From: SM1-50 sp964467345
GTDB taxonomy: Archaea; Thermoplasmatota; E2; DHVEG-1
Direction of reading: 5' to 3'
Assembly: GCA_964467345.1 (NCBI GenBank)
Contig: CAYXPY010000005.1
Span: forward strand, 15,413 to 79,412
Length of the DNA stretch: 64,000 nucleotides
Each line of letters begins with the position of its first letter. The stretch's first letter is position 1. The translations under genes were made by a program, and so were the position numbers. Below are positions 17,902 through 28,514 of this stretch, piece after piece. A model generated the notes under the pieces. That model made no database searches. It was not told where the DNA came from and was given only the letters and a program-made list of their open reading frames with translations.

Positions 17902-20900
17902 ATGCATATTTCGGATGGGTTGCGAGCCTATGGCATAGAGCGGAAGGCAGTTATCGTACTAGTGGTACTGCCATTTCTCCTTATTGGCTTACAGTGCGGT
18001 CAAGCATCCCCTGAGAATCGGCTCTCATCATCTCACGTATCTTTGCAGGATTCGGTTTTCATCGCAGGAACGTTTCAATACCTCGACGTCACACTTCCTA
18101 CCCAGCATGAAAAAATCTGCATCATTGCATACAACGGAGCTGCTGAACCAGCGCCACAGAATCGGTCTGAGGCTACGTATTACAAATGGGAATACGACCA
18201 TGGCGGATGGAACGACATCAGCGGGTACGATTCATCATACATAAATTCCACTGGATGTTCCGTGGAAAACACCACTTATTCGTTTTGCATAAAAATCTCC
18301 CCCAAAACAAAACCTGGGAGCTGGACGTTCAAAGTCCTTGTCGATGATAAAGAAACATCCGTTGTTTCCTTCAACGTATTGATTGGTGATTTCTGCCTGT
18401 TTTTCTCTTCCATCATCGGATTGTTTGAGCCAACCATACGGCAGAAACATATGCTGTCTGAACAACAGCTACAATGCTGCCCTATTGAAAAAAAACCAGG
18501 GTTCGATGAAGAAAACATTGAACGGATCATCGATACTGTTCTTAAAAGGCAATCGACTGAACTAAAAGATGAACCACCTCTGAGGACAAATACAGTTCCA
18601 GAACTCTTTTCAAATAATTCCAAAAAAACCCAGGAGCCGCTTCGCTCGACGATTACTCTGTATCCACGCAGTAAACTCCGAGGGATGACACCTGAGAAAT
18701 ATCATAATGGTTTTTTTAATAAAATCCGGGGGATGGGAGATGATTTTTCCGCTCAAAAATCAACGGGTTTAAAAAGATTTTTTATTATCACACTGGTTTG
18801 TCTTTTACTGTCTGTCTCTCTCATGCCTCTGATTGTGTTGCCAGGCAAGAATTTTGATTCTGGTGACATCACTATCATTAACGTACAAAGCTTTCCTCTT
18901 GTTGGCGGGAGATGGACTGTGTTTTTTACCACGGTCGGTCAGGCCGATTTGACCATCTCTGCGGTGAATGGAACGACCTGGAGCGATATTGACCAGGACC
19001 ATGATTTACGATTTTTACACTGCAGAAAAGGAAACGAAACGCTCCAGTATCAATGGAAGAACAACTCTATGGTTATCCCTTCTTTTTCCTCCAATGTCAC
19101 CTGTTATGAGGTGTCGGAGGTTCTTACTGCTGGGGCTCATACACTTCTGTTCCAGTTCGGAAACGACGTTGCCTATGCCTATAACCTTGCGGTGGAGAAC
19201 TGGCTGCAGACCACAACAAGTGATTTCAACAATGGTTCGAACGAGAATATCAATGTCAGCAACGATGCATTCCATCTGATGGAACGGTACTATCTTAGGA
19301 ATTTCACGTTGATCAATGACGAAGGATTTGAAGGTAGCTGGCCACCAACTGGTTGGTCTGAGGACCCACCAACGAACAATTGGAACCGTGAAGGTGATCA
19401 ACGATACGAGGGAATCTATTCAGCGGATTTCGACGGGGCTACCGGTGCTGGTGGTGCCTCTGGAAATCTCCTCTCACCGGTTCTGAACTGTTCTGGGTCG
19501 AATGTCACTGCAATTTATGTGAGATTCTGGGGGTATGAATATAATGTAGACGAGGGGGAATACTATCTAGATTATTATGATGGAACCACTTGGGATGAGA
19601 TAACACGATTAGATAATTTTGGAAGCGGTTCGTGGGCTCAGTATTCACAAAAAATCACTGATTCACAATATTTCACATCCAATTTTCAGATACGATGGCG
19701 CGTGGTCGGACTAAACAACAACGAACATCTCTATGTTGATTTGGTCAATGTGTCTGTCGAACGAAACGAGAGTGGCTATCATCCAACTGGCAGCCTTCTC
19801 TCACAAGCGTATGATACCACAAGGAACATGCCGGATTACTATGATATTCTTGTTAACACAACAGCTCCCGGCGGGTTGACTATCACTACTTGGGTGCACG
19901 CTGCAGATTCACAGGCGAATCTTTCCAATGCAACCTGGTACACAGACATTTCTCAGGTTCCTCACACACGCTGGGTACAATGGAGGATCAATCTTACGGG
20001 AGACACGTATGATACTCCTGTTGTCAACGAGGTGAATCTCACATGGATTTACGATGACGAGTATCCTGTGTCGACAGTCACTTCGTTGTCATCATACTGG
20101 CAAAACGTGGCCCCATTCCAGGTCTCAGCGATAGCATCAGACAACGGGACCGGGATAAAAGAAGTAGCGTTATACTACAATTTCAGTGCAGATAATTCTT
20201 CAGCATGGTCTGGGTGGACATTATATGGGGTGAATGATACCATCAGTCCCTATTCCTGGTTATTTACCGCACCACAGGGCGATGGATATTATCGGTTTTA
20301 CAGCAGAGCAACCGATGGTGAACTTAATAGTCAGAGCCCTCCGGGGCCCCCTGGTTTTGATGTGATTTGCGGTCTTGACCGTATGAAACCAACCTCTCGA
20401 TTAGACAACATCACCCCCTATTGGTACATGGAACCAGCAAGGAATGTCATTGTCAATTGCTCGACAGCAAATGATTCCCTCAGCGGCCTTCATCATATTG
20501 TTCTGTATTATCGATATCGGATGGATAATGGGTCTGCCTGGGGGGACTGGTTGACCTATGGTTCCGATTTCAATTCTCCCTGGTCATGGACCTTTAAATT
20601 CCCAAAATCAAAAGGGTTTTATCAGCTATACACCATCGCATACGATAACGCGGGGAACGCGGAGGACCCCCCGGTTTCACCTGACAATGATACAGAATGT
20701 GCATACAATACTACACGGCCTTACTCAGAAGTTGATGACGTCAGTCCCTACTGGTACAGCATCCCCATAACACTTACTGCTCAAGCAACCGATTTCAATG
20801 GCAGTGGTTTGCAGAACGTAAGTCTTTATTATTATTACAGTGAAGACAATAGCAGTTGGTCTACTTGGTCTTTTTTCGCCGTTGATACTGATCCATGGAA

Positions 20901-23696
20901 CTCCATCGAATGGTATTTTACCTTCCCTGATGGTGACGGGTATTATCGATTCTTCAGTCTAGCGTATGATAACGATAGCAGTGTGGAGTATTTCACGGAC
21001 AACGACACAATATGTGGCTATGAGACTGTGAAACCTTCTTCGCAGGTCGACTCACTGTCCGTGTATTGGTACAACGCTGCGGGAAATCCACTCACACTTA
21101 CGGTTTCCTTGGTATATGATGAACCAAGCGGTGTAAAGAATATTACTCTGTATTATCGCTATAGAACAAGCAATCTGTCGACTTGGAATGCATGGACCTC
21201 TTTTGGCAGAGATGAATCAGCACCCTGGAGCTGGGGTTTTGATTATCCTTTGGGTGATGGACGTTATCAATTCTACAGTATTGCCTCTGACCAAGCAGGT
21301 AATAGCGAAGATCCCCCGATATCTCCAGAGTTCGACACGGAATGCGGATATGAGACGTCAAGACCGTTCTCCCAGGTGAATCCTATCGCGCCCTATATTG
21401 TTATGGCGCCAACCCTGCCAATTACTGCCTCTGCAAGTGATGATACGAAAAATGTGACTCTCTGGTACTATTATTCCGCTGAGAATTCGAGCTGGTGGAA
21501 CCCCTGTTGGTCTTATAGAAAACTCTTAGTGATTCAGGGAAAAAACGAAGGGTATCATATGAACCTGGTCGTGGGGAACACCAGTGGTGGGAATGTGACC
21601 TGTAATGGTCATGTGCAAGATGATTTCGATGACATCCGTTTCGTCAGCTATTCGGATAATACGACACAACTTTCCTACTGGTTAAGAAACTACACAGCTA
21701 CTGTTCAAGGGACTTTTTGGTTAAACAACTCCCTGAATGACACATATATCTGGATGTATTATGGAAATAGTAATGCCTCAACGACTAGCAGTGGAGAAGA
21801 TACCTTTTATTTCTTTGATGATTTTTCAAATGGATTAAGCAAATGGGTGATGGATTCCTGGAATACGGATTCCATTTTTGTGAATCAAAGTCAGGGGAAC
21901 CCCAGCCCCGCCTTGAGGCATAACCCCGATAACTCCATCCCTGCAAATAGAACCTATCAAGACACACGGATTCGAACTCAGTATAAAATCCTTAACGGCG
22001 TCATCGAATATGATGTCTATCTGGCAGGGTCTGCAAGAGTCATCCACCAGTTTGGCTGGAGAGTGAATGATTTATCTTGGACGAATGGGTATGCTTGGCG
22101 GTTGCAGAATTCGGCAGGCGATGGTGGTTTTTATGAATATTCTGCGCCTACGGTCTGGACACAAATCGGGGCTGCATTCCCTGTTGTTTCTACCGGTACT
22201 TGGTATCATGTGAAAATCAATGTTTCTAACGCTGCGTATTCAGCAAAGATTACCCCTTCGACTCCCTCTGGGGCAAGTACCCGTTCGGTGACGGACTCAA
22301 CAAAAACAACCGCTGATTATCTTGTATCCCATGTGCATGGTGTCAGTATGACCTCTGCGAATTATGTATTAGTGGATACTGTTTTTGTGAGAAAATATCG
22401 GGCAGTGCCGTCAACATGGAGTGGCTTTGGCAGCGAAGAAATTGGTTATGGACGATGGAGTAACAGCAGCAACCCTGACCTGTCAAGCCCTTGGGACTGG
22501 AATTTTAATTTTCCTGATTCGTATGGGTATTATTGGTTTTATTCCCTTGCCCTAGACTTGGATGGCAACGAGGAGTATACACCAGATTTCGCAGATGCCT
22601 GGTGTCAGTATGTTGAGGCTACCGCTCCGGTGATCAACGCCTATGATTTACGGAACGCTACTGGGTCAAAACTGAATAACGCGACAGGCTTGCTTGATGT
22701 GAATAAAGAATACTATTTCCTAGTAAATATCACGGTGAAATACGGTTGGGAGCATCTTGACTATGTCGATATAAAGGCATGGTACGACAATGGGAATGAG
22801 GATAGTTCGTATAACCAAACCGCTGGTGGGAACCTGAATATGTATCTGAGATACGAAAACACCTCGGGAAACGCGACGTATTCGATGCTTTGGCCGGATG
22901 ACGAAGCACAACTTATCTTTGGTAACTGTTCTGAGTTGATCGTAAATGGCACCACGCGGGTGGTGAGATTCTGGTTTAAGCCTTTAAGTCAGGTTCGATG
23001 GGCTTGTAGTAACAACACCTGGAATGCTTCGTACAACACCACGACTGATCCTTTTTCATGGAACTTCAACATCACTACAATTGATCTTTCAGGGTTAAAA
23101 TCCTGGAAACGAGACGAATATGGTGTCTATAAGTTTGCCACGATTCAACCACAACAAGATTGGGTAGATGTTCGTGCGCCTCCCGGATTTACTGCGCCAA
23201 CAAGTGTGGTGAACGTGACGTATTCATCGAATTATGATTTTAATGTCAGNNNNNNNNNNNNNNNNNNNNNNNNNNNNNNNNNNNNNNNNNNNNNNNNNNN
23301 NNNNNNNNNNNNNNNNNNNNNNNNNNNNNNNNNNNNNNNNNNNNNNNNNCGCCAACAAGTGTGGTGAACGTGACGTATTCATCGAATTATGATTTTAATG
23401 TCAGTCTGTATTTTGAGGAAAATCTCACGAATGTTTCCTCTGGTGGTATCATCACTATTGCTACTAATGTGTATATCCGTGCGGATGCTGATCTTTATGA
23501 TGATATTACTACTGATAGGATGTTTGACGGTATCGGTGAAGCCAATGCCATTGAAATAATCAACACATCCGGTGTTTTTTATAGAAATAACATAAGTCAG
23601 GTGGTTCGTGTCCAGTTCAATGTGTATATCCCCTTTGGAACTATCCGAGGTCATTATACTGCTCATGTTGCTACCAAGATCAAACAGAAGGGGTAG
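17902..23696 (+). CDS. Giant cell-surface repeat protein with internal signal-like segment and DUF2341-type insertion
   Basis: The N-run at 23250-23349 is flanked by the same 55 bp on both sides; collapsing them leaves one uninterrupted frame of about 1,879 residues. Residues 1-35 are a signal peptide. Residues 40-150 are homologous to the N-terminal domain of the protein at 26464 (YYKWEYDHGGWNDISGY). A second signal-like hydrophobic segment lies at about 292-315 (KRFFIITLVCLLLSVSLMPL). Then come an Ig-like region and tandem repeats of about 110 residues (PxSxVDxxSPYW, LYYRYSxDNSSW, DGYYRFYSxAxD). One repeat is interrupted by a DUF2341/concanavalin-like insertion, and the C-terminal part matches the two following proteins. 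N-glycosylation sequons (N-x-S/T) are dense. Probably an S-layer or adhesive surface protein. Confidence 0.85.
23195..23249 (+). repeat. 55-bp exact duplicate left of the assembly gap
   Basis: This 55-bp block is identical to 23350-23404. The contig ends look like de Bruijn k-mer overlaps left unmerged, or like edges of a collapsed tandem repeat. Confidence 0.9.
23250..23349. other. Assembly gap (100 N), probably spurious or a collapsed repeat
   Basis: One hundred Ns inside the giant surface-protein gene. Both edges carry the same 55 bp, and merging them keeps the reading frame, so the true gap may be zero or an integral number of repeat units. Confidence 0.95.
23350..23404 (+). repeat. 55-bp exact duplicate right of the assembly gap
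   Basis: Exact copy of 23195-23249, translating as part of APTSVVNVTYSSNYDFNV. See the gap entry. Confidence 0.9.
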
Positions 23697-23850
23697 GAGA
23701 GTTACTTTTAGATACCGCTCTTTTAAGTGTCTCTAATTTATCAAACGTTGGAGACCCAAAGTTTTATATGATAGACAATGAATTAATGAACGGCACCCTA
23801 ACAAAAAAATCATTCATAAAATTGGGAACTAACTACTGAAGGTTAAAAGG

Positions 23851-24957
23851 ATGGGAAAGCAGAACATATGTCCAGTTCTTGTCGTCGTAGCGCTTTTATT
23901 GTCATTGTTCACAGGGATGTTCTGCCTTCAGCCTCTTCTTGTTCATACCGCACGAGCAAATCCAGGGGATATCAGCGAGGATTGGAACAACGCGACGACC
24001 TTAAATGTGACGATTCTTTATCGGGAACCTCGTATTAATTGGTATGATTTTCAGTATAACCAGTCTGGGACTTGGGTTTCAAGGCTTAATAATCAAAGTG
24101 ACGTGAACAACAGTGCAGAATACCGTTTTATTGTCAATATCAGCAGTGATGTCCAATGGGAGAACATCACCTATATCAATATCACAGCGTGGTACGACCA
24201 AGGTAATGAGGCCACTGTTTATAATCAGACGCAGGGGGGGAACATGAACCTGTTCTTCCAATACGAAAATCTCACCGGGACTGCGGTCTGGCGGATGCTC
24301 TGGCCTACCGGTGGTGAGGTCACTGGTTTTGCGTATTCTGAGTGGGTTCAATATGATCCTTTTGGGAGCCCACGTTTCACTGAATGTCACAATCTGACGT
24401 TTTCGTTTGTCCCTGGGTATCAGTTCCGCTATGCTCCCGGGGATGGAAGCTGGGATTTCTCTGAGAATATGACAAATGATGTTGAATCCTGGAACTTCCG
24501 GATTTCTGCTTCAAACGAGCAGGGATATACTTCATGGATACAGGATGAGTTTGGTATTTATTCCTACACGGAAATCGTAAGTGCCGGCTGGCCGGTGATC
24601 TATGCGTATCCTGGGCAGAATGCAACCGCTGAGACAAATATCACCTTGGTCACCCGGTCGAATGGGAATTATTCTCTCTCTGTTGGTGTTGAGAACTTGA
24701 CACATAGGACTCATCCAACAGCCAATATGTCTCGTAAGAGTATTTGGATCCGCGGTGGTGATTTGGATATTTCATCGAATTTCACTGCCTTTGATGACCT
24801 TCTCTTCTTCTATGGATCAACGATTTCATATCACCTTGCTCAAGCTAATGGGACAAGCCTGGCGACTGATGATGTTGAGTATAAATGCAATATTCCTCTT
24901 GGGCAGATTGCTGGAGAGTATACTGCTCCTATTAGTTATCATCTGAAGACGACGTAA
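23851..24957 (+). CDS. Exported paralogue of the giant protein's C-terminal part (1)
   Basis: The 368-residue product has a signal peptide (residues about 8-37) followed by a region similar to the last ~350 residues of the giant protein: ITAWYDQGNE, YNQTQGGNMNLFFQYEN and a final Cys-bearing CNIPLGQIAGEYTAPISYHL. It is rich in N-glycosylation sequons and has no evident anchor. A TATA-like TTTTATATG at 23761-23769 gives a leader of about 60 nt with AAGGTTAAAAGG before the ATG. It and the next gene probably arose by tandem duplication. Function unknown; a surface or secreted structural role is inferred. Confidence 0.82.
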   Translation: MGKQNICPVLVVVALLLSLFTGMFCLQPLLVHTARANPGDISEDWNNATTLNVTILYREPRINWYDFQYNQSGTWVSRLNNQSDVNNSAEYRFIVNISSDVQWENITYINITAWYDQGNEATVYNQTQGGNMNLFFQYENLTGTAVWRMLWPTGGEVTGFAYSEWVQYDPFGSPRFTECHNLTFSFVPGYQFRYAPGDGSWDFSENMTNDVESWNFRISASNEQGYTSWIQDEFGIYSYTEIVSAGWPVIYAYPGQNATAETNITLVTRSNGNYSLSVGVENLTHRTHPTANMSRKSIWIRGGDLDISSNFTAFDDLLFFYGSTISYHLAQANGTSLATDDVEYKCNIPLGQIAGEYTAPISYHLKTT

Positions 24958-25049
24958 GCGGATATACTCTTTAGTGATTTTTTTTCTCCTTGTAACCTGT
25001 TTTTTCTCGGGATATGACTCTTGTGCAAAATGGCGTTTTAACAGAGAAG

Positions 25050-25060
25050 TTTTAAATATC
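25050..25060 (+). promoter_or_regulatory. TATA-like promoter of the second small surface paralogue
   Basis: TTTTAAATATC is about 27 bases upstream of a predicted start site near 25083 and just ahead of the first possible ATG at 25096. Confidence 0.45.
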
Positions 25061-25140
25061 GTTATTTCCAAACAGCATACCTGACATCTATTAACATGTC
25101 AAGATGTAGCTCGAAAATGGAATGGATGAAGGTGAAGAAA

Positions 25141-26268
25141 ATGGAGATGGAACGAAAGAAAAAAATTTTTTCCACGCTGATTGGAATAACCATCATTGTC
25201 TCTCTGATGGTAAATATCTTTTTTATTGGACCGATCGTCATGATTGGAAAAGCTGATCCTGGAGATATACCGCAAATCTGGCATAATTCAACGACATTAA
25301 ATGTCACTGTCTTGCATTTAGAACCCAGGATTCTTTTCTATGATTTCCAATATTATCAATCAGGGACCTGGGTCTCACGATTGAACACCCAAAGTGACGT
25401 CAACAACAGTGCAGAATACCGCTTTCTCGTCAATATCAGCAGCGACCAGGGTTGGGATGATATTAATTATGTCACCATAGCAGCCTGGTATGACCAGGGA
25501 ACAGAAACCAGCACCTATAACCAAACACTGGGGGGGAACTGGAATCTGTATTTCGAGTATGAAAATATAACAGGAACCCCGGTCTGGCGTATGCGTTGGC
25601 CCCATGGCGGAGAGGTCATAGAAGGGTCATATACAGATACCGTAGGGTATGATCCCTATGGTAGTCCTGGCCATACCGAATGTCACACGCTTACCTTTTC
25701 GTTTATACCAAGTTATCAGTTCAGATACGCCCCGGGTGACGGGTCATGGGATAACACCTACAACACCACAAACGATGTGGAATCCTGGAACTTTCTCATC
25801 GAGGTCATCGATAGCGGTGAGGACGCCCTAGGACCAATAACCATCTGGGTCACCGATGAATTCGGGATTTATTCATACAGTGAGATCGTGAGCGCTGGCT
25901 GGCCGACGATTATTGGTCATCCTGGTGAAAACGCAACAGCCAACAGTAATATCACCCTTGTGACCAGGTCCAATGGGAATTATTCGCTGACCACTGATGT
26001 AGCGAATCTTACACATCGGACTTTCCCTGCAGCAACGATGTCTCGGGATAGAATCTGGGTCCGTGGTGGTGATTTAAACGACTTTGATAATTTCACCGCG
26101 ATGAGTGGCTCTATCTACTTCTACGGATACGTTGGCACGTATCATCTCGCACAGGCCAATGGCACCAACGTTATCACTAATGATGTTGAGTATAAATGTA
26201 ACATCCCCCTGGGTCAAATCGCTGGTGACTATGTCGCAGCGATACGATATCATCTCATCACGACATAG
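25141..26268 (+). CDS. Exported paralogue of the giant protein's C-terminal part (2)
   Basis: This close tandem paralogue of the preceding gene (shared DVNNSAEYRF, TAxWYDQG, QFRYAPGDGSWD, EIVSAGWP, YKCNIPLGQIAGxY) has 375 residues from ATG 25141. I prefer this start because AAGGTGA lies about six bases ahead and the signal peptide (KKKIFSTLIGITIIVSLMV) follows at once. In-frame ATGs at 25096, 25117 and 25126 are possible and would give up to 390 residues. Like its neighbour it is sequon-rich and lacks an anchor. Function unknown. Confidence 0.82.
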   Translation: MEMERKKKIFSTLIGITIIVSLMVNIFFIGPIVMIGKADPGDIPQIWHNSTTLNVTVLHLEPRILFYDFQYYQSGTWVSRLNTQSDVNNSAEYRFLVNISSDQGWDDINYVTIAAWYDQGTETSTYNQTLGGNWNLYFEYENITGTPVWRMRWPHGGEVIEGSYTDTVGYDPYGSPGHTECHTLTFSFIPSYQFRYAPGDGSWDNTYNTTNDVESWNFLIEVIDSGEDALGPITIWVTDEFGIYSYSEIVSAGWPTIIGHPGENATANSNITLVTRSNGNYSLTTDVANLTHRTFPAATMSRDRIWVRGGDLNDFDNFTAMSGSIYFYGYVGTYHLAQANGTNVITNDVEYKCNIPLGQIAGDYVAAIRYHLITT

Positions 26269-26463
26269 CGATACACCCTCGCTTTCTTTTTCTTTTTTCT
26301 TTTTTTCCCCCCCTCATAATTTATTGTAAAACTCTCTGTCCTTTTTTTCCTCTTTTTTTATCCTAGAAATTTCCGTTTCAAAGAAAAACTTTAATACACG
26401 AATAAAGATAAGAAATACGGATGGGTAATTGCACTGTCTAAGAGAATTACAGGAGAGAGGTGA

Positions 26464-27810
26464 GTGGGAAGACAAACAAAAGCGCAGGGACTTGTTTTTT
26501 TCATTCTCATGCTCTGTTTCTGCACCTTGATTCCAAGTTGTTCCGCAGCTGATGTCAGCTCCCTTTCCATTCACATCGTTGATAGCCAGGAACAGTACCG
26601 TTTGAATCACCCTGTCCTTGTTGCCGGGGTCTGGCATGATATAAACATCACCATGGATCAGGTGCTCGACGAAGTATCCCTCCGACTCTATCGAGGGATC
26701 AACCCCCCATCCGGCACGAGAAACGAAACAAACTATTACGAATGGAGCTATCAGGACAACGATCCTATCAACTGGGAGGACCTCAGTGGATACAGCGTCA
26801 GATACATAAAACAGGATCATTGCTTACGCAAAGAAACTGTCTATGTGTTTTGTATCGGAATAAAGGATATGCTTCCCAACGTTGTTGACTATTTTGAAAA
26901 CTGGACACTTGAGATATCCCACGAAGGAAGCGTTATTCATTCGGAACGCATGGTCGTTGAAAAACCAAAGACCGGGATATCACTAGCCAAACCATCATCA
27001 ATACTCTTCCATGTCGAGCCGTTCACTATCACCGATGCACAAGGAGATACCTTCTTCAAGATAGGCAATAAAGGTAACATCCCTCTTCGAGTCTCTTTTG
27101 ACCAAGAAAAATACCCTGAAGTCAGTGTCATCGATATCGACAAAAAATTCTTACCAAACGAAACAAAAACACATTATGTTATTGTTCATTCAAAAAGCTG
27201 GCCACCTGGGTTTAAAAAAACCGATATCCAAATAACCGGTTTATATGACCAATCATATTTCATTGATACGAATGCAACCGTGACATTACAAACCTCTTTT
27301 ATCATAGACATGCCGCAGTTGGTCGTCTACGTCGGACATAGCGACTATGAGATTGTGGAGATTCAGGGAACCGGCATCGTCTTTCAATATCTAGAAAAAT
27401 TAACGATGTCCGAAGGTGAGATTCGAGACATTACTGCATATGTATCAGGGAACGGAGCGGTCACTCTTGAGATATGGGCTGATGAACAAAACCTCAGCGC
27501 CCTGAAGATATATGATGGGACAACTGAAGCTTACTCCCCTCTTTCTTTTACCTCGACGAATACCTCGGAACGAACGATTGTGGTGACCGTTAAGGCGCTA
27601 AGCGAACGGACCACGGGGGTTCTTAGCTACAGAATAACCGGTAACGGTGTCACCAAGACCTATACGACGCAAATTACCATTGGACCACCAGCTACACCTG
27701 ACCAGGAGACCGGTAGCCCCACCTCGATAATGCAAATCGTGGTCGTCATCATCATTCTTCTTGTCGTCATCTATATGATTGTCTCCTATATGAGAAATAG
27801 GAAGAGGTAG
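26464..27810 (+). CDS. Surface protein with N-terminal domain shared with the giant protein and C-terminal membrane anchor
   Basis: The 448-residue product starts at GTG 26464, supported by AGGAGAGAGGTGA upstream, and has a signal peptide ending in a Cys-Ser-Ala-Ala region. Residues 45-165 match the first domain of the giant protein (NETNYYEWSYQD, WEDLSGYSVRYI, VYVFCIGI). Beta-rich domains follow, then a C-terminal transmembrane helix and basic tail (SYMRNRKR). It heads a compact three-gene cluster that ends with a PAS-domain membrane protein, suggesting an envelope complex or sensor. Specific function unknown. Confidence 0.8.
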   Translation: MGRQTKAQGLVFFILMLCFCTLIPSCSAADVSSLSIHIVDSQEQYRLNHPVLVAGVWHDINITMDQVLDEVSLRLYRGINPPSGTRNETNYYEWSYQDNDPINWEDLSGYSVRYIKQDHCLRKETVYVFCIGIKDMLPNVVDYFENWTLEISHEGSVIHSERMVVEKPKTGISLAKPSSILFHVEPFTITDAQGDTFFKIGNKGNIPLRVSFDQEKYPEVSVIDIDKKFLPNETKTHYVIVHSKSWPPGFKKTDIQITGLYDQSYFIDTNATVTLQTSFIIDMPQLVVYVGHSDYEIVEIQGTGIVFQYLEKLTMSEGEIRDITAYVSGNGAVTLEIWADEQNLSALKIYDGTTEAYSPLSFTSTNTSERTIVVTVKALSERTTGVLSYRITGNGVTKTYTTQITIGPPATPDQETGSPTSIMQIVVVIIILLVVIYMIVSYMRNRKR

Positions 27811-27821
27811 CCGAGGGAACA

Positions 27822-28514
27822 ATGAGGAAAACCAACGGACCCCTTCTCGTGCTGTTCATGACGTTTGTCTTTTGCTCCACCTGTATCCTACCAGGGGTAC
27901 GCGGGGGGGAAGCCGGGGTGGGAGTTATCAACGTCCCACCAAAATACGGGTACATCCGTGTCGAGGAACAGGATCTACTTATCAGGGTATATCTCAATAT
28001 CTCTGATTATAACTCTTGGGCGGATATCAGTAACGTAAGCGTCATCCTGTATAACTATGGAGCGGAACTCTGTCGATTTCTCTTTGAACAATACAAAAGT
28101 AGTGATTCCTATGTCGAGTTTAACAAGTTCAGTGAAATACCGCACAACACTCATCTCCTGGATGAAAAAAAATGCTATTTTGAGAAATCAAGCAGCACGG
28201 AGACAGTTGATGACCGCTGTGACATCGCGATTCGTTTCGTTTTCCAAAAAACATTTTTTACTGGATTAAAAGTCGTCATTAACGACAGGGTTGGTTCTGC
28301 ACCGGCAGAAGCATACATCTCCTATAGCACGGGGGAATCCATGAGAAGCGGTAATACCATTGTCATCCCCTGGATAGGGGTGCGAATCACAGTCACAACG
28401 CCTCCATTCCTTCTCGATATCATCGCACTGGCACTTGCATCAATCAGCGTGATGTATTACCTTAAAAGAATAGGGATGTTTCAGAGACGGCGGGGAAGCT
28501 ATGAAAAAACCTAA
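27822..28514 (+). CDS. Exported single-pass membrane protein of unknown function
   Basis: The 230-residue product has an N-terminal signal peptide (LLVLFMTFVFCSTCILPGV), an extracellular beta-rich region with three or four cysteines, and a C-terminal hydrophobic helix (FLLDIIALALASISVMYYL) with a basic tail. No known family was recognised. It begins 11 bases after the preceding stop and overlaps the next gene by 14 bases, so it belongs to the same operon and may form a complex with both neighbours. Confidence 0.75.
   Translation: MRKTNGPLLVLFMTFVFCSTCILPGVRGGEAGVGVINVPPKYGYIRVEEQDLLIRVYLNISDYNSWADISNVSVILYNYGAELCRFLFEQYKSSDSYVEFNKFSEIPHNTHLLDEKKCYFEKSSSTETVDDRCDIAIRFVFQKTFFTGLKVVINDRVGSAPAEAYISYSTGESMRSGNTIVIPWIGVRITVTTPPFLLDIIALALASISVMYYLKRIGMFQRRRGSYEKT

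Noticed and set aside
17902..23696. A frameshift or pseudogene in the giant surface-protein gene at the N-run.
   Set aside because: Merging the identical 55-bp edges keeps the frame open through to the stop at 23696.
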